DNA of 64,000 nucleotides from Streptococcus sp. SK643 (GCF_000259505.1 NZ_AJMM01000020.1:1-64000); one strand, 5' to 3'; shown: positions 47,014 through 58,762, counted from the first letter of the stretch. Notes: generated by a model not told the origin, from the sequence alone. Program-made: numbers and translations.

Positions 47014-48153
47014 TTATTCTCCTTCAAAGGCATCTTTAATATGGTCAAAGAAGCCCTTTTTCTTTGGATTGACTTTTAAATCACCTGCAGCTGCGAATTC
47101 TTTCAAGGCTGCTTTTTGGCGGTCATTCAAGCCTGTCGGTGTTACAACATTGACGGTAACGTATTGGTCACCAACTGCACCGCCACGAAGGCTCGGTGCT
47201 CCCTTGCCACGTAGACGGAATTTCTTACCAGTCTGAGTACCCTCTGGAATAACCAATTCAACATCACCGTGAACAGTTGGAATATCTACTGTATCACCAA
47301 GAGCTGCTTGGACAAAGTTGAGGTTCAGATTATAGAAAATAGTGGTTCCTTCACGTTCAAACTTATCGCTGGCTTCCACAGAAACCACTACATACAAGTC
47401 ACCATAAGGTCCACCGTTAAATCCTGCTTCACCTTGACCCGCTAGGCGAATTTGTTGACCAGTTTCCACACCAGCAGGGATTTTCACATGTACGCTATGG
47501 GCTTGTTTTTCATGACCTGTTCCGTGACAAGTGGTACATGGATCTTTGATTTCTTTTCCGCGTCCATGACAGACATCACAGGTTACTTGGCGACGCATCA
47601 TACCAAGCGGAGTCTGCGTATCAACGTTAATGACACCAGAGCCATGACAGCGTCCACAAGTGACTGGACTTGTTCCTGGCTTAGCACCAGAGCCATTACA
47701 TGTACGACAGCTTGCTTCACGGTTGTATTTAACTTCTTTTTCAGCTCCAAAAATAGCTTCTTCAAAGGTCAAGTTAACACGATACTGGAGGTCATCCCCT
47801 TGACGAGGAGCGTTTGGATTGCGGGAAGCGCCACCTCCGCCGAAGAAACTTGAGAAAATGTCTTCAAAACCACCGAAGCCTCCTGCCCCGTTGAAACCGC
47901 CAGCTCCACCACCGAAACCACCAAAGCCACCGTTGGCTCCAGCCGCACCATATTGGTCGTAGGCTGCACGTTTTTGGTCGTCACTCAAAGTCTCATAGGC
48001 TTCTTGAACTTCCTTGTACTTGTCCTCAGCACCAGGCTCCTTGTTGATATCTGGGTGGTATTTTTTCGAAAGCTTACGATAAGCCTTTTTGATCTCGTCT
48101 GCCGAAGCGTTTTTTGACACCCCCAGACGATCATAAAATTCAGTATTGTTCAT
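47014..48153 (-). CDS. dnaJ: Chaperone DnaJ (Hsp40)
   Basis: 379 aa. J domain with YHPDINK, Gly/Phe-rich linker ([18 protein letters not shown]), four zinc repeats ([32 protein letters not shown]) and a substrate-binding C-terminus. Start at [10 protein letters not shown]; upstream Met lacks homology. No strong ribosome-binding site. Separated from dnaK by a DJ-1-type gene. Confidence 0.97.
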   Translation of the reverse strand: MNNTEFYDRLGVSKNASADEIKKAYRKLSKKYHPDINKEPGAEDKYKEVQEAYETLSDDQKRAAYDQYGAAGANGGFGGFGGGAGGFNGAGGFGGFEDIFSSFFGGGGASRNPNAPRQGDDLQYRVNLTFEEAIFGAEKEVKYNREASCRTCNGSGAKPGTSPVTCGRCHGSGVINVDTQTPLGMMRRQVTCDVCHGRGKEIKDPCTTCHGTGHEKQAHSVHVKIPAGVETGQQIRLAGQGEAGFNGGPYGDLYVVVSVEASDKFEREGTTIFYNLNLNFVQAALGDTVDIPTVHGDVELVIPEGTQTGKKFRLRGKGAPSLRGGAVGDQYVTVNVVTPTGLNDRQKAALKEFAAAGDLKVNPKKKGFFDHIKDAFEGE

Positions 48154-48181
48154 ACAAGATACCAAGACCGTAAAATTCGAC

Positions 48182-48237
48182 TGAAAAATAGGAAATCTGA
48201 CGCTGGAGCGATGCTCCTAGGCAGATTTCTCTTTTTT
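48182..48237. repeat. Structured repeat X upstream of dnaJ
   Basis: Long imperfect hairpin: GAAATCTGACGCTGGAGC / GCTCCTAGGCAGATTTC, followed by CTTTTTT (plus). Same outer arms as the hairpin at 49090-49146; the inner arm differs. Can act as a terminator. Confidence 0.65.
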
Positions 48238-48349
48238 CCGAGAATTTAGGTCGGGTTCAATTCCTTTCTTTTATATTTAGTAAGAAATTCTGGAACCCGT
48301 GTTCAGTTACGAACACCCTTGTTCCTTTCTATAATTTTTATGTAAATCT

Positions 48350-48982
48350 TTAGAAGCTGTTTTCTATGCTCTGCTTCACTTGATTAAAATCTTCATCTGA
48401 TAGAGTAAATATCAAATCCTCTTCAGCATAATTGTTCTGTTCTTTAAAATAGTTGTCCGTATTCTCTGCCAACCCTAAACCGAAAATCACTTTTCTTGCA
48501 AACTCTTGATGTGCAAAACCGATAGCCGTAATGATTTGTTTATCTTGGACAAGAACTTTCGGTTGGAAATTCTCACGTGGAAGAAATTCAAAATAGTCAA
48601 AGAAGTTTTGCCAAATTCCACCTGTAAATTTCGTGTTGTTCAACAAGCCTGATTTCGCCAATAAAAGGGGCGCTGAAGAAATGGCTGCAATTAGGATATC
48701 TTGCTCATTAAGACTTCTCAAAAACGAAATCAATTTCTCATCTTGTAGAGCAGGACCTATATTTACCATTCCTGGCAAAATCACACAAGAATAATCTTCT
48801 ATACGGATCTGATCCAATGTTTTCGTCGGTTGACAGGACAAACCATCCTCAGAGACCACCATCGAATTCTCAGAGGCGACATAATCAATCGTGATGTAAA
48901 AAGATAGAGCTAAAGTACTTGTTAAAGCGGTTATCTCATAAAGAGAAAAATTAGGATAAATGATACAAAGTACTTTTTTCAT
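48350..48982 (-). CDS. DJ-1/PfpI family protein
   Basis: 210 aa. MKKVLCIIYPNFSLYEITALTSTLALSFY, then ILPGMVNIGPALQDEKLISFLRSL, and ILIAAISSAPLLLAKSGLLNN, where the usual nucleophilic Cys position is Ser (AISSAP), so classic protease/glyoxalase activity is doubtful. Start at 48982, nine bases after GAGG. Between dnaK and dnaJ on the same strand. Confidence 0.8.
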   Translation of the reverse strand: MKKVLCIIYPNFSLYEITALTSTLALSFYITIDYVASENSMVVSEDGLSCQPTKTLDQIRIEDYSCVILPGMVNIGPALQDEKLISFLRSLNEQDILIAAISSAPLLLAKSGLLNNTKFTGGIWQNFFDYFEFLPRENFQPKVLVQDKQIITAIGFAHQEFARKVIFGLGLAENTDNYFKEQNNYAEEDLIFTLSDEDFNQVKQSIENSF

Positions 48983-49089
48983 ACGCAACATCCTCTATTT
49001 TATCGAAAAACAGAGGCTGGGTTGCAACCTCTGGATTTCTTCCTATCATTTAGTTGTTAAGCTGAATTGAGCACGCCCTAACCTCTTGG

Positions 49090-49146
49090 TGAAAAAGACA
49101 AATCTTCCTAGAAACTAAAGTTTCTGCGTCAGATTTCCTATTTTCA
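49090..49146 (-). terminator. dnaK terminator (structured repeat Y)
   Basis: AGGAAATCTGACGC outer arm, AGAAACTTTAGTTTCT inner palindrome, AGGAAGATTTGTCTTTTTC, on the minus strand beyond dnaK. Confidence 0.7.
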
Positions 49147-49173
49147 CTGTGAGGTTTTAACGGGCTTTGCATC

Positions 49174-51024
<1,851 letters not shown>

Positions 51025-51038
51025 CTATTTTTCTTTTT

Positions 51039-51152
51039 GATACTCTTCTTAGGTGACGGCGCCGTCAGAGCTTGACTTCGTCAATCTCTTTGACTAAACT
51101 TTGAGCCTAAGGTCTCAAAGTTTGCGCAAATAGCGCCACGGCGAAGAGTATC
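51039..51152. repeat. Multi-hairpin element between grpE and dnaK
   Basis: 114 bp bounded by perfect 10-bp inverted repeats GATACTCTTC / GAAGAGTATC. Inside are GACGGCGCCGTC (51055-51066), TTGAC-N3-GTCAA (51072-51084), AAACTTTGAG-N8-CTCAAAGTTT (51096-51123) and GCGC-N5-GCGC (51124-51136). The ends resemble the boxC end. Confidence 0.7.
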
Positions 51153-51251
51153 GTCTTTGATTCGCTTCGCTCACTATTGCAAAGCCAAACATATTTTAAC
51201 TTTCTTCATAGTTTAGTGTCGTTTCGGACAAATTTTGTCAAGTTTTCTAAA

Positions 51252-51776
51252 CTAGTTGTACACTACTACCATTGCTGGGCGTAGGATGCGGTCATGGAGT
51301 TTGTATCCTTTTTGGAACACTTGGGCGATGGTATCTGCTGGGTGTTCATCGTCTGCTGGGAGAGTTTGGATGGCCATATGGTAGTTATGGTCAAATTCAC
51401 CGTCAGCTGTAATTTCTTCGATTCCTTCTTCTTTCAAAGCGTGAATCAAGCTTTCTTGCACCATTTCCAAGCCCTTCTTCACATCATCTGTCAAACCTTC
51501 AACCGCGAGTGCACGCTCAAGGTTGTCCAAAGAAGGGAGAATCGATTTGGCTAAATCCTGGCTACGATAACGTTGCAAGTTTTGACGCTCTTCATTGGCA
51601 CGTCGTTGGATATTTTGCATTTCTGCATGAGCGCGAAGGTATTTGTTTTCGAACTCATCTGCACGTTCATTTGCCAAGTCCAACTCAGACTTCTCAGGAG
51701 TCGTTTCTTCTACCGTTTCCACAACTTCCTCTTCTTGAACTTCTTCTACTTCTTCATTTTTTATATCTTGGGCCAT
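51252..51776 (-). CDS. grpE: Nucleotide exchange factor GrpE
   Basis: 174 aa. Acidic N-terminal tail, long coiled coil ([41 protein letters not shown]) and beta domain ([26 protein letters not shown]). Start MAQDIKNEE, with AAGGAGG upstream. Confidence 0.96.
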   Translation of the reverse strand: MAQDIKNEEVEEVQEEEVVETVEETTPEKSELDLANERADEFENKYLRAHAEMQNIQRRANEERQNLQRYRSQDLAKSILPSLDNLERALAVEGLTDDVKKGLEMVQESLIHALKEEGIEEITADGEFDHNYHMAIQTLPADDEHPADTIAQVFQKGYKLHDRILRPAMVVVYN

Positions 51777-51802
51777 TTTCGCCTCCTTTAATGATTTCAA
51801 TC

Positions 51803-52837
51803 TTAATGTACTTCGTAATGATTACTGCTGAGGTAGCGGTAAAAATCTGTCAACTTCATGGTCAAAACACGGTTGACCACATTGACTTGGTTGATTAGCT
51901 GTTGGTAATCCAGATTGACTGGACCGATAATCGCTAGAATTCCAACTCCCCGATAAGGAATGAGGAACTTGCTACTAATCACCGCTAGGTCAGCTAGACA
52001 GGACTCTTGACTGTCTGCAACACGGACGTTTTGCATCTGATCTTCACGCAACCCCTCACGAATCTCCAGAGCCACCTTTTGCGGCTGGTCAAAGAACTGA
52101 TAAGCTGCTAGATTGGCAAAATTCAAGAGATTGACCTTACCCGCCACCACAATGTTTTCGTTGAACATTTCTTTAAAAATATGTTCAAAGAGATCGATAA
52201 CATTATCCGTCGTTGTAAAGTAACGCTGGATAATCTGCGGAATCTCCGTCCGAATCTTGTAGTGAATATCTAGAACAGTGTGACCGAGGAAACGTTCCTG
52301 AATGATGCTCTTCAGTTTCAGCAAATCCTCCTGCAAGAAGTTCCTTGGAATCAGAAACTGACTAGTAACCGTTCGAGACTCGTCTAGGGTAAATACCGCC
52401 AAGGCTGTATGTTGCCCCAAAACAACGATATCAAAGGCTGTCAAACGTTGCCTGCTCGGCTCAACATCCAGTGCTACTACCGTACAGCCACTCAAGTCTG
52501 TCAGTAGATTAGCAGCCTCTTGCAGAATATCCTCCAATTTGAAGAATTCCTGATCAAAGGCTTTGACAATCTCATATACCTCATTTTCAGCCAGTCTGTC
52601 AAAATCCAGTGAGTGTTTTACATAGTACTGAAAACCAGCAACACTTGGCATCCGACCACTTGAAGTGTGAGCCTTCTCAAGCAATCCTTGCTTTTCTAGA
52701 GCCGCCATGTCATTACGAATGGTAGCACTGCTAGAGTTAATAGACTCTTGCAAGGCTTTGGATCCGACAGGTTCGTGCGTTTTGGTAAAGATGTCAATAA
52801 TCAGATTTAAAATATCCTGCTGACGCTCTGTAACCAT
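51803..52837 (-). CDS. hrcA: Heat-inducible repressor HrcA
   Basis: 344 aa. Winged-helix [61 protein letters not shown], and a C-terminal GAF-like domain. Binds CIRCE; its own operon has two copies and groES one. Start chosen at MVTERQ with GGAG nine bases upstream. Confidence 0.97.
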   Translation of the reverse strand: MVTERQQDILNLIIDIFTKTHEPVGSKALQESINSSSATIRNDMAALEKQGLLEKAHTSSGRMPSVAGFQYYVKHSLDFDRLAENEVYEIVKAFDQEFFKLEDILQEAANLLTDLSGCTVVALDVEPSRQRLTAFDIVVLGQHTALAVFTLDESRTVTSQFLIPRNFLQEDLLKLKSIIQERFLGHTVLDIHYKIRTEIPQIIQRYFTTTDNVIDLFEHIFKEMFNENIVVAGKVNLLNFANLAAYQFFDQPQKVALEIREGLREDQMQNVRVADSQESCLADLAVISSKFLIPYRGVGILAIIGPVNLDYQQLINQVNVVNRVLTMKLTDFYRYLSSNHYEVH

Positions 52838-52863
52838 CTCATCACTCCTCTCTGTCTGATCGA

Positions 52864-52890
52864 TTAGCACTCGATACACTCAAGTGCTAA
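52864..52890 (-). promoter_or_regulatory. CIRCE 1 of the hrcA operon
   Basis: TTAGCACTC-N9-AAGTGCTAA, one mismatch, between promoter and hrcA. Confidence 0.95.
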
Positions 52891-52901
52891 CTTATGATTC
52901 T

Positions 52902-52929
52902 ATTATACACCCTTAAAAGAGAATGTCAA
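52902..52929 (-). promoter_or_regulatory. hrcA promoter
   Basis: TTGACA (52924-52929), 16-bp spacer, TATAAT (52902-52907) with extended TG, on the minus strand. Confidence 0.9.
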
Positions 52930-52946
52930 GACAAAAACTCAAAATT

Positions 52947-52973
52947 TTAGCACTCTTTTATTAAGAGTGCTAA
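52947..52973 (-). promoter_or_regulatory. CIRCE 2, upstream of the hrcA promoter
   Basis: Perfect TTAGCACTC-N9-GAGTGCTAA, 17 bp upstream of the -35 box. The hairpin with flanking A/T tracts could also end transcription from the DUF2812 gene. Confidence 0.93.
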
Positions 52974-52997
52974 AAATCAGTCTAAAGACCTAGAACC

Positions 52998-53513
52998 TTA
53001 CCGTTCATCTACTCGGTATTTCCTTTTTAATCTGAAATAACCATAGATTAAATAAGAAAACATAAGCACATATAGCATAAAGATTACAAAGAAGGATTGA
53101 GAAAGACTTTCTCGATATAGAACCAAACAAGCAAGGAATCCTCCTAAAAGAGCTGCTATACTAGCACGAAGCCTAAGGTTCACCATCACCCATCTAAACT
53201 TAAGATCCTTGCAGAAAACCTCATCATCAGGAAGTAAATCAGAAACTGCTTTACGAAACACCAGAGACGAGCCAGTTTCTACAAGTTCCCAATCACCGTC
53301 TTTCAGATTTCCTAGTTGATGATGATACTTTTTACCCAACTTTTTATCAAATACACGGTAAAGTACATCGCCCGGTTGACACTCTTCAAAATAGAAAAAA
53401 CCAAAACGACTCGTTCTATACCTCCAACCTTTCAAATGCATCTCATGTAAATATTCTTCTTCCTTGTCCAAATCAACAATGGTGAAAATCCGAAATTCTA
53501 CTCTGCTATTCAT
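52998..53513 (-). CDS. DUF2812 membrane protein
   Basis: 171 aa. N-terminal DUF2812 region (FRIFTIVDLDKEEEYLHEMHLKGWRYRTSRFGFFYFEECQPGDVLYRV) and two C-terminal helices. The family goes with PadR regulators. Last of a three-gene operon; 34 bp after the related gene. Confidence 0.78.
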   Translation of the reverse strand: MNSRVEFRIFTIVDLDKEEEYLHEMHLKGWRYRTSRFGFFYFEECQPGDVLYRVFDKKLGKKYHHQLGNLKDGDWELVETGSSLVFRKAVSDLLPDDEVFCKDLKFRWVMVNLRLRASIAALLGGFLACLVLYRESLSQSFFVIFMLYVLMFSYLIYGYFRLKRKYRVDER

Positions 53514-53547
53514 TGTCTTACCCCAAAATTAGAAAACATGCCTGGTG

Positions 53548-54126
53548 TTATTTATCAGATAATTCTTTCCACTTTTGACTCAATCTCCAAAAAATATAAG
53601 AAATCTGAATCGCATAAACTATCAATAAAACACTATGTATTATGACAATTAAAAACTTTTCCCAACTGAAGGAACTACCTCCACTGACAGACTGTAAGAA
53701 AACCGGTAGTAGCGCTGAAAAGAGAAGCAAAATAGGAAGCATCCGCATTATTAAAATACGTTTAACCATATCTAACTTGCCAGCCACATCATTATAAATT
53801 TCAAACTCCGCATCCGACTCAATTTCAGAATGTGCTTTTCTAAAGTAGGAAAAACCATTAAAGTCTGTAATATGCTCCCAACCACAATCTTTAAATAGTT
53901 GTAAATAGGAGGCTCTCTCTGATTTTTTCATGGGATAAAAGTCCAACTGATAAGACACCTGCTCCGGTTGGCACTTTTCAAAAGTATACTTAACCGCAAC
54001 TACTAAGTTAGAGTAGGTTACTTCCTTGAGCTTCCAGCCCTCAGTATGCATTTCCGCAAGGTACAAAGCCTCTCTATCATAATCCGCAATGGTAGCAATC
54101 CTATAAACAACCTTCTTTTCCATCAT
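53548..54126 (-). CDS. DUF2812 membrane protein
   Basis: 192 aa. YRIATIADYDREALYLAEMHTEGWKLKEVTYSNL and FEKCQPEQVSYQLDFYP match the next gene's N-terminal domain, so they are paralogues. Two C-terminal helices (about 125-147 and 160-182). Overlaps padR by four bases. Confidence 0.8.
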   Translation of the reverse strand: MMEKKVVYRIATIADYDREALYLAEMHTEGWKLKEVTYSNLVVAVKYTFEKCQPEQVSYQLDFYPMKKSERASYLQLFKDCGWEHITDFNGFSYFRKAHSEIESDAEFEIYNDVAGKLDMVKRILIMRMLPILLLFSALLPVFLQSVSGGSSFSWEKFLIVIIHSVLLIVYAIQISYIFWRLSQKWKELSDK

Positions 54127-54443
54127 CTTCCCTCCAGACTGTTTCTATAGAGCCGTTCAATACGTTTCAATTCAATATCTAAGACTTTGCGTCCCAAGTC
54201 TGTCATCTGATATATTTTACGCTTCTCCTCTTCACGGACAAAGGAAATCAAACCATCCTTTTCCATCTTTGACAAGGTTCCATACATAGTTCCAGGACTA
54301 ATCGAAACTTGCGAATCCGTTATCTCCTTGACCTTTTGCGTAATACTATAACCATGACCTTCCTTTTGCAGGCAGAACAAGATATAAAAACCCGTTTCCG
54401 TCATCGGAAGATAAACTCGACGAATCTTATCCGTTAATTCCAT
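54123..54443 (-). CDS. PadR family transcriptional regulator
   Basis: 106 aa winged-helix: LPMTETGFYILFCLQKEGHGYSITQKVKEITDSQVSISPGTMYGTLSKMEKDGLISFVREEEKRKIYQMTDLGRKVL. Start at 54443 has better spacing to AGGAGG than the ATG two codons earlier. Operators at 54469-54507 suggest self-repression. Confidence 0.9.
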   Translation of the reverse strand: MELTDKIRRVYLPMTETGFYILFCLQKEGHGYSITQKVKEITDSQVSISPGTMYGTLSKMEKDGLISFVREEEKRKIYQMTDLGRKVLDIELKRIERLYRNSLEGR

Positions 54444-54468
54444 TTTCATTCACCTCCTATCAAGTTCG

Positions 54469-54507
54469 ATATATCGCACTTCGTTATATAAAATATATCA
54501 CACCTCG
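54469..54507 (-). promoter_or_regulatory. PadR operator repeats overlapping the promoter
   Basis: Two 15-bp direct repeats CGARGTGYGATATAT (54469-54483, 54493-54507), 24 bp apart. They cover the -10 TATATT (54492-54497); -35 TTGTAT is at 54515-54520, 17-bp spacer. Confidence 0.75.
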
Positions 54508-54556
54508 ATATGAAATACAAGAAAAAAGATCACCCACAGGCAATCTTTCTTCTATA

Positions 54557-55903
54557 TTAGTAAAGATCTAAATAATTATCAATTTCCCATTGTGAAACGA
54601 AGGTTGCATAACTTGCCCATTCGATTCGTTTAGCTTCAAGGAAACTAGTGTAGATGTGATCTCCAAGAGCTGCTCTGACAACCTCATCTTCTGTCAAAGC
54701 TTTCAAAGCGTTGTGAAGAGTTGATGGAAGGTCTGTAATTCCAGCTTCCTTACGCTCTTCCGCTGTCATGATGTAGATATTTTCTTCAATAGGAGCTGGT
54801 GCTTCAATTTTATTTTCGATACCATGCAAACCAACTTCCAATAGAACAGCCATAGCAATGTAAGGGTTCGCCATTGGATCCACTGAACGCAACTCAAGAC
54901 GAGTTCCCATACCGCGTGAAGCAGGTACGCGCACAAGTGGCGAACGGTTACGACCAGCCCAAGCAATGTAAACAGGGGCTTCATAACCTGGAACCAAACG
55001 TTTGTATGAGTTAACCGTTGGATTCATGATAGCAGTATAGTTGTAAGCATGTTTGATCAAACCACCAAGGAAATGGTAGGCCGTTTCTGACAACTGCATT
55101 CCTTTTGGATCATTTGGATCAAAGAAGGCATTGTTTCCTTCTGCATCAAACAAGGACATATTACAGTGCATACCTGATCCAGCAATACCAAATTTTGGTT
55201 TGGCCATAAAGGTTGCGTAAAGCCCATGTTTTCGAGCAATGGTCTTAACAACCAGTTTAAAGATTTGAATCTTATCACAAGCACGAAGAACTTCATCGTA
55301 CTTAAAGTCAATCTCGTGTTGCCCAACAGCAACCTCATGGTGACTCGCTTCTACTTCAAATCCCATTTTAGTCAATACATTCACAATCTCACGACGGGTA
55401 TTGTCCGCAAGGTCGGTAGGTGCCAAGTCAAAGTAGCCACCCTTGTCATTCACTTCAAGGGTTGGATCTCCGTTTTCATCGAGTTTAAATAGGAAGAATT
55501 CTGGTTCTGGACCAAGGTTGAAGGATTTGAAACCAACTTCTTCCATGTGGCGAAGAGCACGTTTCAAATTGCCACGAGGGTCACCTGCAAATGGTACACC
55601 TTCCGTTGTATAAACATCACAGATCAAACCGGCAACACTTCCGTTTTCATCTCCCCAAGGGAAGACTGTCCATGTATCCAAGTCAGGGTACAAGTACATA
55701 TCTGACTCATTGATACGTACAAAACCTTCAATAGAAGATCCATCAAACATAGCCTTGTTTGACAAAACTTTATCTAACTGTTCATCTGTAGCAGGAATTT
55801 CGACGTTTTTCATCGTTCCCAAAATATCTGAAAACATGAGACGGATAAATGTAACATTTTTTTCCTTGACTTCACGACGAATATCTGCAGCTGTGGTTGG
55901 CAT
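54557..55903 (-). CDS. glnA: Glutamine synthetase type I
   Basis: Glutamate + ammonia + ATP to glutamine. 448 aa: [70 protein letters not shown]. Short GSI-alpha form with no adenylylation Tyr loop; inhibited by feedback and GlnR in Firmicutes. 35 bp after glnR. Confidence 0.97.
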   Translation of the reverse strand: MPTTAADIRREVKEKNVTFIRLMFSDILGTMKNVEIPATDEQLDKVLSNKAMFDGSSIEGFVRINESDMYLYPDLDTWTVFPWGDENGSVAGLICDVYTTEGVPFAGDPRGNLKRALRHMEEVGFKSFNLGPEPEFFLFKLDENGDPTLEVNDKGGYFDLAPTDLADNTRREIVNVLTKMGFEVEASHHEVAVGQHEIDFKYDEVLRACDKIQIFKLVVKTIARKHGLYATFMAKPKFGIAGSGMHCNMSLFDAEGNNAFFDPNDPKGMQLSETAYHFLGGLIKHAYNYTAIMNPTVNSYKRLVPGYEAPVYIAWAGRNRSPLVRVPASRGMGTRLELRSVDPMANPYIAMAVLLEVGLHGIENKIEAPAPIEENIYIMTAEERKEAGITDLPSTLHNALKALTEDEVVRAALGDHIYTSFLEAKRIEWASYATFVSQWEIDNYLDLY

Positions 55904-55938
55904 GAGTTTTCTCCTTTATATTGACTACTTGCGGTTGC

Positions 55939-56295
55939 CTAACCGCGACCAAAAGGTGACCGTACTGAAGCAAAGCGCCCCTGTTGGAGGAGTTCATTGT
56001 GAAGTGCACGACGTACTTCAGTCTGACTAACCGCCTTCTTGGACTTCGCCTCACGTTCAGCATATTTTTTCTTAATCGCAGCGATATTACAACCTTCAGA
56101 GATATAATCCTTGATTTCAAGCAGACGATCCATGTCATTCAAAGAATACATGCGACGGTTTCCTTCGTTTCGATCAGGCTTTATCAATTCCTGATCTTCA
56201 TAATAGCGAATCTGACGCGCCGAGAGATCGGTCAATTTCATAACACTGCCGATAGGAAAAACTGCCATATTGCGGCGAAATTCTTTTTCCTTCAT
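55939..56295 (-). CDS. glnR: MerR-family nitrogen regulator GlnR
   Basis: 118 aa. MKLTDLSARQIRYYEDQELIKPDRNEGNRRMYSLNDMDRLLEIKDYI winged helix; C-terminal tail (RSPFGRG) that senses feedback-inhibited GlnA in relatives. Represses glnRA. Confidence 0.94.
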   Translation of the reverse strand: MKEKEFRRNMAVFPIGSVMKLTDLSARQIRYYEDQELIKPDRNEGNRRMYSLNDMDRLLEIKDYISEGCNIAAIKKKYAEREAKSKKAVSQTEVRRALHNELLQQGRFASVRSPFGRG

Positions 56296-56318
56296 TTACT
56301 ATTCCCTTCTTTCTGTCT

Positions 56319-56347
56319 ATTATAGTCTAAAAAATTCTATCCGTCAA
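56319..56347 (-). promoter_or_regulatory. glnRA promoter
   Basis: TTGACG (56342-56347), 17-bp spacer, TATAAT (56319-56324). Confidence 0.85.
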
Positions 56348-56354
56348 TTGATAA

Positions 56355-56371
56355 TGTTATAAAATGTAACA
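56355..56371 (-). promoter_or_regulatory. GlnR box
   Basis: TGTTA-N7-TAACA, a perfect TGTNAN7TNACA palindrome, 7 bp upstream of the -35 of glnRA. Confidence 0.93.
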
Positions 56372-56899
56372 TTATTTTTTCTTCCCTGTAAAATAAAGAC
56401 GCAATCGTTCAATATCGTAATTTACAAGAATTGCTACAAAAACTCCCATAAAGGTTTCAGATACACGCGCAAACACGTACAAAATTGTTTCTCCGCTGGG
56501 TATCGATAGGGTAATGATTAACATTGCTGCTACTCCACCAATAACCCCAGCCTTGTTGTTCATAGAAACATTTGTCATAATGGTTAACATGGTACAAATT
56601 GGAACAACAATCAAGGTCACCCAAAAAGCTTCATGAAACAAAGAATTCAAAAGAAAAAATACAAGGGCATAAAAACCACCAATACTATTACCTAGAATAC
56701 GTGATGTTCCAAAATGAACACTTTTATCAAAATTCTCTCTCAGACTAAAAACGGCTGTCAAAGCACCGATTTGAAGACCTTTCCAGCCAAAAAAACCAAA
56801 AATTAAGAGAACCAGAAAAACAGCAATGCCCGTTTTAAAAGTACGCATACCAAGTTTAAACTGGGATTTATCAAATTTATATTTTTTAAAATAACTCAT
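56372..56899 (-). CDS. DUF939-like aromatic acid exporter family protein
   Basis: 175 aa, five or six membrane helices. FKLGMRTFKTGIAVFLVLLIFGFFGWKGLQIGALTAVFSLRENFDKSVHFGTSRILGNSIGG is typical. Substrate unknown. Between pgk and glnR. Confidence 0.82.
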   Translation of the reverse strand: MSYFKKYKFDKSQFKLGMRTFKTGIAVFLVLLIFGFFGWKGLQIGALTAVFSLRENFDKSVHFGTSRILGNSIGGFYALVFFLLNSLFHEAFWVTLIVVPICTMLTIMTNVSMNNKAGVIGGVAAMLIITLSIPSGETILYVFARVSETFMGVFVAILVNYDIERLRLYFTGKKK

Positions 56900-57034
56900 A
56901 ATCTCAACTTTCTACTTCTATTTTATCATAAAAAGTGTGATTTCATGAGTGATTTCCAAGAGGAAACGTTTTTATTTTGAGAAAAAGAAAAGAGGAAATT
57001 TCATCCCTCTCTTCTTTGATTCATTTATAAAATC

Positions 57035-57106
57035 TTATTTTTCTGTCAAGACTGCAAGTCCTGGAAGAACTTTACCTTCAAGAAGTTCCATTGATGCTCC
57101 ACCACC
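57035..57106 (-). pseudogene. Second pgk 3'-end fragment
   Basis: Encodes [23 protein letters not shown] then stop, i.e. the last 23 codons of pgk, 188 bp beyond the pgk stop. About 12 of 72 bases differ from the intact 3' end, so it is a different allele. No start, upstream part lost. Confidence 0.92.
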
Positions 57107-57131
57107 GCGTCACAAATACCTACACTAACAC

Positions 57132-57156
57132 AAAAAGGTGACATAGCCACCTTTTT
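57132..57156. terminator. Hairpin terminator between pgk and its remnant
   Basis: AAAAAGGTG / CACCTTTTT stem. Confidence 0.7.
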
Positions 57157-57183
57157 GTTAACGTTTCAGTTTTGTTCCTTTTT

Positions 57184-57205
57184 CTACAAAATCAGGATTT
57201 TGTAG
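57184..57205 (-). terminator. Hairpin just after pgk
   Basis: CTACAAAATC / GATTTTGTAG perfect 10-bp stem with a two-base loop, 17 bp beyond the pgk stop. Weak T tract. Confidence 0.6.
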
Positions 57206-57222
57206 AAACTAACGGGCTGAAA

Positions 57223-58422
57223 TTATTTTTCTGTAAGTGCAGCCAAACCTGGCAATACTTTACCTTCGAGAAGTTCCATTGATGCTCCACCACCCGTAGA
57301 GATCCACGAGAACTTATCTGCACGGCCAAGGTTAATCGCTGCGGCAGCTGAGTCACCACCACCGATGATTGATTTAACGCCTGGTTGTTTTACGATAGCA
57401 TCCATCACACCGATTGTACCAGCTTGGAAGTCTGGGTTTTCAAAGACACCCATAGGTCCGTTCCATACAACTGTTTTCGCACCAGTCAAAGCTTCGTCAA
57501 ATTTAGCGATAGATTTTGGACCGATGTCAAGACCAAGGAAGCCTTCAGAAACTGCTTCACCTTCAGTGTCACGCACTTCAGTGTAGTCAGCAAATGCATT
57601 TGCTTCTTTTGAGTCAACTGGCAAGATCAATTTACCATTTGCTTTTTCAAGAAGAGCTTTCGCAACATCCAATTTGTCTTCTTCTACAAGTGAGTTACCG
57701 ATTTCGATCCCTTGTGCTTTGTAGAATGTGTAAGTCATACCACCACCGATAAGGACTTTATCTGCTTTTTCAAGTAAGTTTTCGATAACACCGATCTTAT
57801 CTGAAACTTTTGAACCACCAAGGATTGCTACGAATGGACGTTCTGGAGCTTCAACTGCTTCTTGGATGTAGGCAATTTCGTTTTCAAGAAGGAAACCAGC
57901 AACTGCTTTTTCAACGTTTGCAGAGATACCAACGTTAGATGCGTGTGCACGGTGAGCTGTACCGAATGCATCGTTTACGAAGATACCATCTCCAAGTGAT
58001 GCCCAGTATTTACCAAGTTCAGGATCATTTTTAGATTCTTTCTTGCCATCAACATCTTCGTAACGAGTGTTTTCAACCAAAAGAACTTGTCCATCTTCAA
58101 GAGCATTGATTGCAGCTTCCAATTCAGCACCACGAGTAACGCCTGGAAGGAAAGCAACTTCTTGACCTAATTTAGCAGCCAAGTCAGCAGCTACAGGAGC
58201 AAGTGATTTACCAGCTTTGTCTGCTTCTTCTTTAACACGTCCAAGGTGAGAGAAAAGGATTGCACGTCCACCTTGTTCAAGAATGTACTTGATAGTTGGA
58301 AGAGCTGCTGTGATACGGTTGTCGTTGGTAATCACGCCATCTTTTACAGGGACGTTGAAGTCAACACGAACGAGAACTTTTTTCCCTTTCAATTCAACGT
58401 CTTTAACAGTCAATTTTGCCAT
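57223..58422 (-). CDS. pgk: Phosphoglycerate kinase
   Basis: Glycolytic 1,3-BPG to 3-PG step making ATP. 399 aa: [108 protein letters not shown]. Complete. Confidence 0.98.
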   Translation of the reverse strand: MAKLTVKDVELKGKKVLVRVDFNVPVKDGVITNDNRITAALPTIKYILEQGGRAILFSHLGRVKEEADKAGKSLAPVAADLAAKLGQEVAFLPGVTRGAELEAAINALEDGQVLLVENTRYEDVDGKKESKNDPELGKYWASLGDGIFVNDAFGTAHRAHASNVGISANVEKAVAGFLLENEIAYIQEAVEAPERPFVAILGGSKVSDKIGVIENLLEKADKVLIGGGMTYTFYKAQGIEIGNSLVEEDKLDVAKALLEKANGKLILPVDSKEANAFADYTEVRDTEGEAVSEGFLGLDIGPKSIAKFDEALTGAKTVVWNGPMGVFENPDFQAGTIGVMDAIVKQPGVKSIIGGGDSAAAAINLGRADKFSWISTGGGASMELLEGKVLPGLAALTEK

Positions 58423-58711
58423 TTGGAAAGACTCCTTAATTTATTTTATTCGAAACTATTATATCACACTTTATTGATATAAGGAAAGATTTCACAATAT
58501 TTTTCAATATTTTAAATCAAATTAAGCAACTTAATATGTTAGAGCGAAAAGACAAACACCGGCTAAAAAGTAAAGAACATCTACTTTATTGATGTCAGTA
58601 CTTTTTTACAATAAGTCTTGCATTTCATTGAAACATTCTATCATTTATGAAAGTATCCCCACTGACTAACTAACAGGACTCGTTTTATCTTCTAAAATCA
58701 AATAAAAAACT

Positions 58712-58762
58712 GACATGTACCCTAAAAATTAGAGACTAAACTCTAACTTTTGAGGACATATC
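58712..58762. repeat. Back-to-back IS-end-like palindrome
   Basis: GACATGTACCCTAAAAATTAGAG (58712-58734) faces the near-inverse CTCTAACTTTTGAGGACATATC (58741-58762). Looks like two ends of an insertion sequence with nothing between. The rest of 58440-58820 has no gene. Confidence 0.5.
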
